Virus record (IMG/VR): IMGVR_UViG_3300030101_000862
Coordinates: 1-39,180 of that record
Length of the DNA stretch: 39,180 nucleotides
Strand: one strand, 5' to 3'
Origin: a virus
Shown one piece after another: positions 22,701 through 30,771 of this stretch. The first letter of the stretch is position 1; the number at the start of each line of letters is the position of its first letter. The position numbers and the translations under genes are program-made. The notes under the pieces were generated by a model. That model was not told the origin of the DNA. It made no database searches and saw only the letters and a program-made list of their open reading frames with translations.

Positions 22701-25247
22701 TTCTATAATACCTTCCATCTCTGCAATAATATTATCTTGTTCTGCCAAATCGTTATTATCTATAGCAACTTGAAAGTCATCTATAAACTCTTGGATGTTT
22801 TCCATAGGTATATTATTAGCTACCATCTGATTAACCAGTGGTGTTATCTCAGGAGCAGGAGCTTCAGGAAATGGTAATCTCATCTGCCCTTCTTGTTCTA
22901 GCTCAGCAATAGTAGGCTCTGCAGCAACAGCCGCTTGACCCCTTCGTAATGCCTCTCGTCTTGCACTAAACTTACGTTTAGGTGCAGCCATTCCCGGCAA
23001 ACTTAGTTGTGTAGGTGTTCTCTGTGGCACAGCAATTTGTGCTTGCTCACGAGCTTTACGCTCCTCAACTTCTTGAGTAAGCCTTTCGTTTTCTTTTAAT
23101 ATCTGTTCTACCCTAGCATTTTCTAACTGAGCCACTTGCTCATTTAGTCTTTGCTGTTCAGCTAAATCAAACTCTTGCTGTCTTTGTGCTCGTTCAGCTT
23201 CTTCTGCTCTAAGTCTTTGTTGCTCAGCAAGTTGATTCTGTTGCTCTTGGATTCTTGTGTTAGCAGCCTGTAGAAGTTGTTGTCCTATGGCTGTCTCTTG
23301 TGCTGCCGGGGTAGCCAAGTCTTGTGTTGTTTGCGCTACATCAGGAGTTGGTAGCGTTAGTTGTCCTGCTGCTTCTAGCTCAGCTTGTGTAGGCTGTGGT
23401 TGTGCGTTAGCTTGCTGTGCTGCAGCCAATGCTTCACCAGCTGTCTGTTGAGGTTCTGATAATCTATTTAGTTCAGCCGCAGTTGTTTGTTCAGGTGGGA
23501 ACATAATCCCTTGCTGACCTTCAGCTTGACCCGGAATAACCTGTTGGTTTGTCTGAACTACTGTATCTAACGGCTCTCCCGCCCTAATACCTTGTGCACC
23601 TGCAACAAAATCAGGAGGCCCAGACACTCTAGTAACCGCTGGGGTAGGAGCAGGGAGAGCCGCAGCACCGCCTGCACCCGGCAACTGACCCTGTGGAGGA
23701 GTCTCAGAGCCTACAATTTCGCCGTCAAGGGGAGGAGCAGGTAGTAATTTTTGATCCGCTTGTGGATTATCTTTATTAAGTATGTTAGTTGGTTCGCCTG
23801 CTTTGAGTAAATTAGCGCCACCACCTAGTGGGCCACCAATAGCAAAGCCTGCTGCAAAAGAGTTAATTAGTCGTCTAGTAGTTTCTTCATCGCCAAACGA
23901 TTGATCTGTACCATATAAGAGTAAAGATTCTTGACCAAGTTCTGTAAGACCTTCAAGTGTACCACCGACTCCGACACCTTTACCTACTCGTTTAGCAACA
24001 CCACCTGATTTAAGAACATTTGGCCCAAGTCCAAAGATACGACTTGCCAAGAAAAATTCTGGTATTACTTCCATAGCTGCATATGGTATAGCCAATCCTG
24101 CTGCTGTACCTCTATCACCTACGCCTGTATCTCTTACTTCGCCATAGATATCAGCAACACCCATAGCATAAGAACTAATAACTGATCCGCCAAACGCACC
24201 GCCTGCTACAGCTTGTCCTTTACCTATCTTACCTGCTTTTAGTGCGCCTACACCTACAGAGTCTTCAAATTTTTGTTTACCTAAACGCTTGAGAAACTCT
24301 TGTCCTGTCATAGCTGTGCCACCGGGGGTGACTATAAAAGCATTTGGGTTTTTAATTTTTGCTGCAGCGGTTAGACCTGAAAACTCACGAAGAAGTTTTT
24401 TCTCACCTTTGGAAAGAGCTTGACCTTTCATGTATTTTTTAGCAGCTGATGCTACCGCTAGTTTTACTGAGTCTTTACCTAGTAGTGCATATATAGCACC
24501 ACCAGTTGCTGTAAATGGGTTAGCACCACCACCTGCGACTGCACCTGCACCTGCACCAGCCAAAGCAAATGCAATAGACTCTATTAAGTTTGGCCCTTGT
24601 TGTGCAAAGTTAGCAACGAACCAGTCAATAGCACCACCTTTAAAATATTCACCATCTTCACTCTTAAACTCTCTTTGAAATGGTTGGTTGTAGTATAACT
24701 CTTTGACTGCATTATCTACTAACTCTTGACCATAATCTTCAAACCCAAGAAACTGAGCACCTCTACCAGCAAGAAGTTTTAAGTTATCTGTACCAATCTC
24801 AAAGTTTCTTGCAAACAAAGTACCCAAACTAGGGTCTTCAATATTATTCATAAATGTTTTGTAAGAATCAGGAGATACAAACTGCCAATCACCATCAGGC
24901 TGTTTAGCCCTAGGTCGGTCTAGATATCCTCTGGATTCTGCATCTAGTGCTGATTGTTTGTCATCAGCATTATACAATGCACCATTAACAAACATCTCGT
25001 TTGTCGATGGGTTAAACAACACAAGTGGCCCAGTCTCAGGTGGTTTATCAAATCCACCCAGTAAAGCACCCTCTAGTTGTTTGTCTAGTTCTTGTTGTTG
25101 TACGAGTTGATCAGCAAGTCCTGCTTTTAATCCTTGGAGTCCTGACCCCATAACGACAGGCTCGAAAGGATTACCAGCTCCGGGCGCAGATGTAGCGTCA
25201 TAAAATGAGCTGTCAAATGCTTTTAGCCCTGCTTTTTTTGGAGCCAT
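16707..25247 (-). CDS. Giant internal virion/DNA-ejection protein (PLxRFG-type, zincin-like)
   Basis: The protein is 2846 aa and is last in the structural operon, at the T7 gp16 position. The N-terminal ~480 residues hold Gly/Ala-rich membrane-type segments (about 220-245) and EGLTELGQESLLLYG (about 425), as in phage ejection proteins. Residues about 640-745 are a Q/E/R-rich coiled coil. H1504-E-A-L-G-H1509 in LTVAHEALGHFGFR resembles the zincin-like motif of large phage polyvalent proteins, but it has three residues between HE and H, not the usual two. Hydrophobic helices lie near 2296-2320 and 2540, and GLPFADDLMDLID (about 2560) with TRLGFGDLIP matches the C-terminal block of PLxRFG-domain proteins. 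Residues 914-995 are low-complexity Q/R/E-rich and overlie a nested gene. Confidence 0.85.
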   Translation of the reverse strand: MAPKKAGLKAFDSSFYDATSAPGAGNPFEPVVMGSGLQGLKAGLADQLVQQQELDKQLEGALLGGFDKPPETGPLVLFNPSTNEMFVNGALYNADDKQSALDAESRGYLDRPRAKQPDGDWQFVSPDSYKTFMNNIEDPSLGTLFARNFEIGTDNLKLLAGRGAQFLGFEDYGQELVDNAVKELYYNQPFQREFKSEDGEYFKGGAIDWFVANFAQQGPNLIESIAFALAGAGAGAVAGGGANPFTATGGAIYALLGKDSVKLAVASAAKKYMKGQALSKGEKKLLREFSGLTAAAKIKNPNAFIVTPGGTAMTGQEFLKRLGKQKFEDSVGVGALKAGKIGKGQAVAGGAFGGSVISSYAMGVADIYGEVRDTGVGDRGTAAGLAIPYAAMEVIPEFFLASRIFGLGPNVLKSGGVAKRVGKGVGVGGTLEGLTELGQESLLLYGTDQSFGDEETTRRLINSFAAGFAIGGPLGGGANLLKAGEPTNILNKDNPQADQKLLPAPPLDGEIVGSETPPQGQLPGAGGAAALPAPTPAVTRVSGPPDFVAGAQGIRAGEPLDTVVQTNQQVIPGQAEGQQGIMFPPEQTTAAELNRLSEPQQTAGEALAAAQQANAQPQPTQAELEAAGQLTLPTPDVAQTTQDLATPAAQETAIGQQLLQAANTRIQEQQNQLAEQQRLRAEEAERAQRQQEFDLAEQQRLNEQVAQLENARVEQILKENERLTQEVEERKAREQAQIAVPQRTPTQLSLPGMAAPKRKFSARREALRRGQAAVAAEPTIAELEQEGQMRLPFPEAPAPEITPLVNQMVANNIPMENIQEFIDDFQVAIDNNDLAEQDNIIAEMEGIIESFDRPRRRLSAGPVVEETGQPITGAMLTGQAPIERVGRGTERVDPETGETFISYPSLPTPQRRTDAVQVGSTEEVAVRQQTESGSAVRGRDTQGGQVADQSRGQERLRKASVRQTTANQQEEQRALREARQETRQKQAQESDSRISPVYIDVTGQTPIEAWNNLAPAGTVPLDRLPQQAKEQWSQLVAGNAVNGDIAQQIVDDNYYNLKLTAQEELNEFKAKFDTTTDFTKHGEAWSYAHQLMAFAFFEVDSNLTKQGIQASAIEYLNKTEFTPQQRKALHDAFVTQANAQPLEGTFTRGFNKGKNKPWLEYATKNHLLAEVQVALTNMPAWYTSPQQEAINQAISQETQGEVLGQDTADRVLNALRRQQAAGDKIDFDAFRKAYETALGKKGRKVAAEKTAQIQLENSRLLEDILTSHLERYEFKSFSGYNPVVELTSDRASVEQRTQEGGTSTGSRELNRIQTIFANSDRNYLMANGYSLRDFFDARGNLKTKRLYNGRIVPDPTPETQTERRSQEAEGQRLLKKGKRTQRENARVNRLQPTAEIMREMDSKAEDGNFRRADGKPTEPLGRGEIDLVIKQVLKKLKVKPTVTVVANVQELARTNPELYNRAKAGRPLGDFDTVEAVGYSVGDQVIIFSDYARTKEQIRLTVAHEALGHFGFRAFMPRNRLDFIFREIYKTDGHVRAAADIIRRANPKIDLLEAVEEVLAERAAALDVSMIARLKNVIKSVLEVIGLGGFVEGDPDLTRYFLNQSRKNLRSGGRGVVGAQQLALNLKDLQSESEYGRFQIEDIRADHATNFFQADAFNRRSGKYGGFDSVAELVKNLPRGKGKAVSRMFAEMSEALQTLDNKAQRSEGLSDIFKIFQNQSGKTRRAMSEYERLTAFTHTPDWMGLSSKGPTKLELEQAGEMLAYGALLKANQNTDQIIKDLDNLMQGMDSGDPQINEAVRQRLEEMGTVSREEFERGFTVTNSMQQDVFKNFTVTDNTWRIYSENRAAVNQAAIDVLMANMDAVKGQREQALENFSNFVGEGGAIPSEADVAVFRRVIEEYSSLYQENATLDGPIDDSIQKANRFLAAVNRAMWEDKKIDDWFGRSTDANGNPTFDNTAEFQTDRYRDIIDALPRLRALQFNKDTSFDVTNAIQNLFLLDTRAINADFSARRTLVTGYVPFTRRGKWQVRMQAYDASTGQAVELEETYAGSIPFFQTAAEQDAKDIAVKLQDMVAESNNPITYQMRDKSGQTRNIQFRAQVSEARQSQPLTNSMNLTEFMSVVQRLDIGLTPQERQRIITALTGVQSTARKSLQRSGNVGWDKDVIRSVAEHLETQAHVAGKITYSWQLNDIMASNSKFRGDPEKLQRLEEATTRGTEAQRETARKAYDAYAYQYSHMADQNAPVQAKDRNGNAIPNEGRGEAYREEAKKLLQFYADAANIQDSTEDILSGEIGSRFKLYAVLLQLGGSIATAAVNMMSMVTHAIPYLGSYNPNRGYGGGFGLAKSAGAMGRAVYNAGNFRLSNYDYMVRVANPTRDPALQAEATRLQQQHGLTPDEADAMLDATAAGVLQAAQFNALVGTSRGGRSSNNYNGLIKTWMSAFSYTEQLNRRTTFLAAYRMERERILASNRFGTNISNLPEAEAAEVALQSQEFATKAVNTSQGEYAMYNRPEMARGNFLQYIFMYKQFVIVSVQLMKGMDKKGRIAMLTMLFLMAGMKGLPFADDLMDLIDTLAQKFGIKMKSVEEETARLVDAFIPGASPYFMRGFLDQWTGATISTRLGFGDLIPLSGAFKAKSHAGEYWREAENFFGPVYSGMAGLFGTGAQLLRYGAETVGLKDGTTRFADILRDAPSSAVRGLVDGMTYLHDGKITRADGTVLDNDVGVMTSVFRMMGFYPYQVMVQNDIIRMTKQTQAYVQDMKAHYKQAYIKAKLEGDRDEVRRILNFVKEYNRDTKGTEFYFKDFVGSANKSLKSAKKNSVNRYRKFAPTTIRPTINELLDIYGVEAN
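22265..22507 (-). CDS. Nested gene: MPFKSEAQ-family small phage protein
   Basis: An 80-aa protein is read in a different frame from the giant gene around it. It starts MPFKSEAQKKWLYANKPN and continues with EEETPKGAKLPTRV. That is the pattern of a conserved free-standing small phage protein (MPFKSxAQxxxxYA..., then TPKGxKLPxRV). The rest is Lys/Arg/Asn-rich. ATG 22507 has a perfect AGGAGG 4 nt upstream. About 60 of 80 codons end in G or C, unlike the AT-rich genes nearby, and local GC is about 55% by hand count. These facts together argue for a real gene, not a shadow. The molecular role of the family is not known to me. Confidence 0.82.
   Translation of the reverse strand: MPFKSEAQKKWLYANKPNLAAQFEEETPKGAKLPTRVGVKSASEKRQYARQQRINKKNNERFGKLAKKLVKNKLRNQTLV
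22512..22517 (-). promoter_or_regulatory. Shine-Dalgarno site of the nested gene
   Basis: The minus strand reads AAAGGAGGACAGATG. The AGGAGG core lies 4 nt from the nested start codon and inside the coding sequence of the giant protein. It decides the start of the nested gene over the upstream in-frame ATG at 22573, which has no such site. Confidence 0.8.
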
Positions 25248-25253
25248 GTTTTC

Positions 25254-27695
25254 TTACCTCTTATACGAATTAGTGCCTGTTCCATCTACTGACGTAACTT
25301 TTTGTTCTACAAATCTGTATGAATCTTGACCATTGATGTCGGTAAATTTTTGTTCTTGTAATATAAAGGTATCTTTACCTTTGGTAATAACAATTCCGCC
25401 ATCGCCAGTCTGTTGTATTTTAACGGTGTTGTCTGCTTTATATTTTTCTTTTAGTAGATCAAACTGTGCTTTGAGTCTTTCTCTATAATTAGCGGCATTG
25501 TCTTTATACTGTTGTTCAACAATAGCAAGAGTGCTCTTATAGTCTAGCATAGCTAGTTCGCCTCTAAGCGTAGCTTGTGATCCTCTATATCCTTGGTCAA
25601 AAGCTAGCTGTAACGTGTTGCTAAGAGTTTTTGAATCCATAGTTTTATATGGTTTACCACCAATCGTGACATCATACTTACCATCAGATCGTGGATTAAT
25701 ACGGATATCTAGTCCTGAATATTGTGACCACACCATAGCAGCTCTGTCTACACTACCTTTAGTAAGGTCTGACAGTGCTTGCATACCTTGTAGGTATAAA
25801 ATTTTATTCTCAGCTTTGTTAGCTTCAAGCATACCTTTAGTACGAGTATCAGTAGCTGCTATCTCTGCATTTGTAGCAAGCTGACTGAGTTCTTTAGCAC
25901 GAGCTAAATCAGTACCGCCAGTATTCATAATTTGAGCAAAACGTCTGTAATAATCTGCTAACTCGTTTTGATATTTTATATTAGCGTTAGTTTGATTAAT
26001 AATTATCTCTCGTTCTTGAAGGTAATTACGCAGCTCAAAACCAATTGCTGATGGGTCTTTTTGATAAAATGCAGGAGGTTTAGGCTCTGCTTTAGTCTCA
26101 GGTACATTATCTTCTGGTTTTGGTTTTGTACCATCGTCAACACCAGCTTGCTCTACATTTTTAAGACTGCTGACATCTCCACTTGCTGTACCTACATTAC
26201 CAGTATTTGCAGATTTTGCATCTGTATCTGTCTGTACATCAGTAGTAAGACCAGCGATCTGGTTGTTTGTAGTTGTGGTAGTTGTAGTATTGTTAGTAGT
26301 TGTTTCGCTAGTAGCTTGGTTGTTTTGAAACGGTTTGTTGTTTGTTGTGGTAATCGTTGTACCACCTGTCTTCTCTAAAATTTTATTGTATATACTAATA
26401 ACAGCTCGGTTATAATCAGTATTAGTCAGTGCATCGTCATGGGCTGTAGTCGGCGTTCCTCGCTTTAAAACAGACCCCATACCACCTTGATAACCTGCAC
26501 CAAGCAAGTTCATAGGCACACCCATATACATTCCCATTTTTAAATATAAAACACCAGCGGCTGGGCTTTGCTTGTTACCTTTCTGCATAGCCGTAGCTAG
26601 ATCAACTTCTTGTTGGGTGATTTTATATTTTTCAATATTAGCTGGGTTTGTAAAGAATGCTTTTATGTCATCAAAAGTACCGGGCATAACTTGCATAATG
26701 CCTTGAGCACCTTTTGTTGAATCTTTGCTGGTAGCTCCATAAGAACTTTCCATAGCCATAATTGCCATAGCAAAGTCAGGATTAACTCCTATTGCTGCAG
26801 CTAGGTTTCTAACTTCCTGTACTTTTATGTCATTAAACGCATTGATTAGTACATTATCAGTAGTCAGCTCAGCAATTCGTTTATCAGCTTTAGCCGGAGA
26901 TTCTCTATAAATCTGCAAATCTTTACGTTTAGGAGCATCGGCTTTAAATTTATTATACCAACCTGTTGGATCAACTGCAGCTTCAGTTAACTGGTTAGGG
27001 TTTTGAAGAAAATAGTTTTTAGCTTCTTCTGTACGAAACCATTTAGACGCTTCTGCAGATTTACTTCTTTCTTTTGCTTCTTTTTTATTATCAAAAAAGT
27101 AACCGTATAGACGACCAGCAGGAGAACCTGCAAGCCTATCACCATAACCTGTAGCAGCACGATCACCTAACCTATTAAATAATGCACTAAACTCACTATC
27201 AGCAAAAAGTTTTTGAATATCTTGTACAAACGCTGATGAGTCTTTATCAATTTGTGTTATATCAACAGTACCTGACTGCCCAATATTACCAAAGTCTAAT
27301 TCTTTATTAGGATCAAAGTCAGGAACAGACAGTGCATTACTTGCTGTTTCAGCGTCATCAATAACAATCTGATCGTCACCAACAATAGATTCCTCTTGAC
27401 CCGGAGGTACAACAGGTTGAGGTTTTTCTTCTATTTTCTTTTCTGGCTCTTTAGGTGGGGGTACAGTAATATACTCACCGCCAAACCCGTCCAAACTTAA
27501 ACCTGCTGAACCTTGAGTTAAAGCTGGAACAGTAGGAAGTGTAGGTTTTTCAAGATTTTGTAAAGCAAGTCTTTCTTGGTCACGAGTAAAATTTGCCCGT
27601 TGCAGAGCTTGTAGTCTGTTCTCAGCTTCTGCACCCTCAACAAACTTATCTTGATTTAAGTTTCCTGCTATATTTCCAATGAGTCCTAATACCAT
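25254..27695 (-). CDS. Internal virion protein with lytic transglycosylase domain
   Basis: The protein is 813 aa. The central part contains an SLT-type lytic transglycosylase: E316 in AIMAMESSYGA is the catalytic Glu, followed by GAQGIMQVMPGTF, the conserved GxMQ element. It would open peptidoglycan during DNA ejection. Residues about 445-485 are a Thr/Asn/Gln-rich linker, and the C-terminal part is helical, with a YDVTIGGKPYKT strand segment. It lies at the T7 gp15 position; in T7 the transglycosylase is at the start of gp16. The SD for the giant gene overlaps its stop (AGAGGTAAG). Confidence 0.87.
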   Translation of the reverse strand: MVLGLIGNIAGNLNQDKFVEGAEAENRLQALQRANFTRDQERLALQNLEKPTLPTVPALTQGSAGLSLDGFGGEYITVPPPKEPEKKIEEKPQPVVPPGQEESIVGDDQIVIDDAETASNALSVPDFDPNKELDFGNIGQSGTVDITQIDKDSSAFVQDIQKLFADSEFSALFNRLGDRAATGYGDRLAGSPAGRLYGYFFDNKKEAKERSKSAEASKWFRTEEAKNYFLQNPNQLTEAAVDPTGWYNKFKADAPKRKDLQIYRESPAKADKRIAELTTDNVLINAFNDIKVQEVRNLAAAIGVNPDFAMAIMAMESSYGATSKDSTKGAQGIMQVMPGTFDDIKAFFTNPANIEKYKITQQEVDLATAMQKGNKQSPAAGVLYLKMGMYMGVPMNLLGAGYQGGMGSVLKRGTPTTAHDDALTNTDYNRAVISIYNKILEKTGGTTITTTNNKPFQNNQATSETTTNNTTTTTTTNNQIAGLTTDVQTDTDAKSANTGNVGTASGDVSSLKNVEQAGVDDGTKPKPEDNVPETKAEPKPPAFYQKDPSAIGFELRNYLQEREIIINQTNANIKYQNELADYYRRFAQIMNTGGTDLARAKELSQLATNAEIAATDTRTKGMLEANKAENKILYLQGMQALSDLTKGSVDRAAMVWSQYSGLDIRINPRSDGKYDVTIGGKPYKTMDSKTLSNTLQLAFDQGYRGSQATLRGELAMLDYKSTLAIVEQQYKDNAANYRERLKAQFDLLKEKYKADNTVKIQQTGDGGIVITKGKDTFILQEQKFTDINGQDSYRFVEQKVTSVDGTGTNSYKR

Positions 27696-27704
27696 CCTAG
27701 ACTC

Positions 27705-29099
27705 CTATACCGCTATAGTACCAAATTGATTTTTCTTTTCATCATCAGGTTTTATGTTGGGTATATTACTGTCAAACGTTGGCATTGGAGGAATATTATT
27801 TGTCTTAAGACCTGCTGATCCTGATATTGTCTTAGCATCTTTTTCTTTTTCAGCATCAGTCTTACCTCGATTTACTGCAAATGCGCCAAAGAATTTTTGG
27901 ATATTATCTTTCTTTGCCTGAGCAGCATTTTGAGCAGCAGTATCTTGCCCAGCATAGAAATTAGCTAGTCCTAGTTGAGCATTAGCCGCACCTGTAGGCG
28001 CGTTAGGAATAAGACCAACACCTGTGCTCATAACTTGATTTTGAAGATTTTGACCTGTCAAGAAACCTCTATCAAATGCAGATTGTACGTTTGCACCACC
28101 TGATAGTGCTGCTCGTCTACGTTCACCTGCAGACGTACCACCCATAGTCAAACCTGCTTTACGTTCAAACTCTCGTAGCTTACGTCCTTCTGCAATAGCA
28201 GCTTTGTTAGCTGATTGTAGAGCAAAATAGTTTGGATCATAATATCCAGCTTGCACCATATATTGTTTAGCTGCATCTAGTTTTTGATTAAACGCTGCTT
28301 CATCTCTTTGTTTAAGAGTTTCTAGTTCTGCTTTGTATTGTTCAATAGCTGCTTGTGTTTCTGGACTTGTATCTGGTGTACCAACAATAGCTTCTGCAGC
28401 AACAGCACCACCAACTTGAAGCGCAGCATTAGCCAACACTTCTGGATTAGTAAGTCTATCTACTAGCATTTCGCCAGCGTTACTCAAACCTGCTTTCATA
28501 GTTGCGGTAAAACTTTTATCAGCCACTTGGTTAGATAATGTAGTTGCTGCATCTCCTACAGAACTAGCGCTAGAACCACCAGCAAAATTTGCATTTTGAA
28601 GCTGTGCACCGCTAGTGTTTGATAGCGTAGTGCCCGTTGTACCGCCAGTTGTTGTGTTTAAACTTGCATTTTGTACCTGTGGTAGACCACTAGAAGTAGC
28701 CGTTGTTGTTGGTTGAGCCGCTGGGTTACCAAACATTCCCGGTTTAGCAGCCGCTGTGTAACCACCGATACCACCTCCGATAAGTCCTGAGATAGCACCT
28801 GCTTTTACATTACCGCCTGTAACTTTAGCTGTAATAGCACCAAGTCCTGCACCAACAATCGCTGAGCTGACAACAGCTCCTGCTGTAGTAGCCATAGCTG
28901 CTGATACGGCTGTACCTAAAATAGCTGATGATGCGATAGAACTTGCAATTATCGGTGCTGCAATAGGAATAGCAACTGCTGCAACAACAGCAATTACTTT
29001 TTTAACTCCGCCACCATGATGTGTCATAGGAACGGGAGTAATAGTAGCCTCGCTAGTAGGGCCTACCGAAACTACTAAAGGATTGATTATAGTTTGCAT
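27705..29099 (-). CDS. Glycine-zipper internal virion protein (gp14-position)
   Basis: The protein is 464 aa. Residues about 33-120 are highly hydrophobic and Gly/Ala-rich (for example VIAVVAAVAIPIAAPIIASS, then GLIGGGIGGY), a glycine-zipper-like segment suited to insertion in the outer membrane or tail channel. The middle is Thr/Ser/Asn low-complexity. Residues about 235-300 form a Gln/Lys/Glu-rich helix. By order it matches T7 gp14, an ejection-channel protein, though it is more than twice as long and homology is not demonstrable by eye. AAGGAGGTCTAA precedes ATG 29099. Confidence 0.72.
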   Translation of the reverse strand: MQTIINPLVVSVGPTSEATITPVPMTHHGGGVKKVIAVVAAVAIPIAAPIIASSIASSAILGTAVSAAMATTAGAVVSSAIVGAGLGAITAKVTGGNVKAGAISGLIGGGIGGYTAAAKPGMFGNPAAQPTTTATSSGLPQVQNASLNTTTGGTTGTTLSNTSGAQLQNANFAGGSSASSVGDAATTLSNQVADKSFTATMKAGLSNAGEMLVDRLTNPEVLANAALQVGGAVAAEAIVGTPDTSPETQAAIEQYKAELETLKQRDEAAFNQKLDAAKQYMVQAGYYDPNYFALQSANKAAIAEGRKLREFERKAGLTMGGTSAGERRRAALSGGANVQSAFDRGFLTGQNLQNQVMSTGVGLIPNAPTGAANAQLGLANFYAGQDTAAQNAAQAKKDNIQKFFGAFAVNRGKTDAEKEKDAKTISGSAGLKTNNIPPMPTFDSNIPNIKPDDEKKNQFGTIAV

Positions 29100-29582
29100 T
29101 TAGACCTCCTTCGTTAAATCCTGTCTTAGTAGTGAATACTTTCGTTCAAAGCCCTGTGCCTGCAATATCTTTTCCATAGCTGGTGCGACTAAGCATTCTA
29201 TTTTAGTAACTCCACAAATCTGTGCCCAACCACAGACCTGCTTCCAAAATCTTTTCATATTATGGCGTAAATCTTTTCCGCCTAAAGCTAGTACATTCAT
29301 AGCAGTAAATTGAGGATAGTAAACAAGTTCTAGTGCTAACACCAACTTTACATCTGGTACTTCACCATCATCGTTTTTAACTGCAATAACATATATCTGA
29401 CCTTTGAGACCACGATCATATATATCTTCTACAGTCATTTCACCGTGCATAGCTCTATCAATACATTCTTGAAACAGTGGGATACATGCCCCCCAGTATT
29501 TATCATACAATTCTTTAGTAGATAATAGCTGAGCGTTGTATTGTTTTTGTTCTTGTTCTTGTTGCACTACTTGTAACGTCAT
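29100..29582 (-). CDS. GNAT-like virion-associated protein (gp13-position)
   Basis: The protein is 160 aa. The C-terminal half has the order of a GNAT acyltransferase fold: LVLALELVYYPQ strand, VLALGGKDLRHNMKRFWKQV as the CoA-binding loop and helix region, then CGVTKIECLVAPAMEKILQAQGFERKY. The usual pyrophosphate loop is not clear, so it may be catalytically inactive. Phage proteins of this kind sit in front of the ejection proteins at the T7 gp13 position. It overlaps the upstream gene by 1 nt. Confidence 0.68.
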   Translation of the reverse strand: MTLQVVQQEQEQKQYNAQLLSTKELYDKYWGACIPLFQECIDRAMHGEMTVEDIYDRGLKGQIYVIAVKNDDGEVPDVKLVLALELVYYPQFTAMNVLALGGKDLRHNMKRFWKQVCGWAQICGVTKIECLVAPAMEKILQAQGFERKYSLLRQDLTKEV

Positions 29583-30409
29583 TAAACCTCACCACCTTCT
29601 TCATATTGTTTAAGCATCTTGTCAAAAAACTCTGTACCTTTTGCTTTCACAACATTTTTAGGGATGACATATTCTCCGCCTTCCATCTCTGCATTATTAA
29701 CACCAGCTACTTTTACTGGTATGCCACCTTGTGCATGTGATGGCCCAACAAGTACACCACCTTCATTCATCATTTGTGTTGGCTGTGGCTGCATCATTTC
29801 TGCACCTTCAATCTGTACATCAGCTTCCATAGCTTTTGCCGCCATAATAATGGCAGTAATTAATCCTTCATCATATTGCTCAGGAATCTCTTCAGCTGGA
29901 ATTATACCTCGTTGGATAGCCATTTGTCGAATCTGAGGATACATAGCTGGATTTTGTTGTACTGTTCTAGCAAGCTGTATAATCGTATTAAGCTCATTAG
30001 CGTCTAACTCACCTGATTGAATACCTGCCTCAATAGCTGCTCTTATCCTAGCTACCATTTCTGGATTTTGTGACATTGTTTGGTTTATTTGTCCATCCAT
30101 CATAGCTGGGTTTATAGGCCCTTGTGGCATCTGTGGTTGTAATCCTGCTGGTGGAGTTGGAACCATACCACCATCTTGCATTACCATAGGCTGCATCCTA
30201 AAATCCAAAGCTGGATACTGCGGATTAGTTGCTTGCACACCTGTAGCTATTTCACCTAACGCTCCCTGTGAAACGGGAGGTGCAGGCATTGTTATTAGTG
30301 TTTCAATCGCTGGTGGTAAATCCAATGACACAGAGTCAGGCACAGCCGGACTTACCAAATCAGGAGCTTGAGCTTGCATCATAGGATCAGTTGTAGGTTT
30401 CATTACCAT
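29582..30409 (-). CDS. Virion-associated protein, Pro/Met-rich with Gly motif
   Basis: The protein is 275 aa. The first ~120 residues are Pro/Met/Gln-rich and probably disordered. Residues about 115-190 are helical. The C-terminal block NEGGVLVGPSHAQGGIPVKV and GGEYVIPKNVVKAKGTEF is a motif I associate with marine podovirus virion proteins; the role is unknown. GGACGG lies 5 nt before ATG 30409. A second in-frame ATG follows two codons later. Confidence 0.7.
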   Translation of the reverse strand: MVMKPTTDPMMQAQAPDLVSPAVPDSVSLDLPPAIETLITMPAPPVSQGALGEIATGVQATNPQYPALDFRMQPMVMQDGGMVPTPPAGLQPQMPQGPINPAMMDGQINQTMSQNPEMVARIRAAIEAGIQSGELDANELNTIIQLARTVQQNPAMYPQIRQMAIQRGIIPAEEIPEQYDEGLITAIIMAAKAMEADVQIEGAEMMQPQPTQMMNEGGVLVGPSHAQGGIPVKVAGVNNAEMEGGEYVIPKNVVKAKGTEFFDKMLKQYEEGGEV

Positions 30410-30411
30410 GT

Positions 30412-30771
30412 TTACCGTCCTTTCAGTTGTTTAATTAAAAAATTAAGTGTAGCTCGTATTTCAGCTACATCGCCAGCTAGCGTCTGTACATCAAGAATAA
30501 GTTTTTCTACATCATCTAATGCTGCTACGTCTTGACTGCTTATTGTAAATCCTGCGCCTTTTGCAGACACTTGCTGCATTTTTTGTTGGCCCATTTCATT
30601 TACTGTTACTTGACCTTGAGTTACAGCTTTACTTACGGTGTCAACTTCACCACGAAGTCCAGTTAACAATTCTACATTTTCTTTTACTGCACCAATAAGT
30701 ACAGTTTGGTAATCTGTAAAACCCCCTTGTGGTACTGCTGGTACACTTGTAAACCTGTTAGCTATGCTCAT
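30412..30771 (-). CDS. Small helical protein after the nozzle gene
   Basis: The protein is 119 aa. It is amphipathic and helical, rich in Gln, Val and Ala, with no Cys and a basic end (FLIKQLKGR). Heptad-like spacing over residues about 80-112 suggests a coiled coil. It shares ATGA with the nozzle gene. I infer a tail or virion-associated helper and know no family. Confidence 0.65.
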   Translation of the reverse strand: MSIANRFTSVPAVPQGGFTDYQTVLIGAVKENVELLTGLRGEVDTVSKAVTQGQVTVNEMGQQKMQQVSAKGAGFTISSQDVAALDDVEKLILDVQTLAGDVAEIRATLNFLIKQLKGR

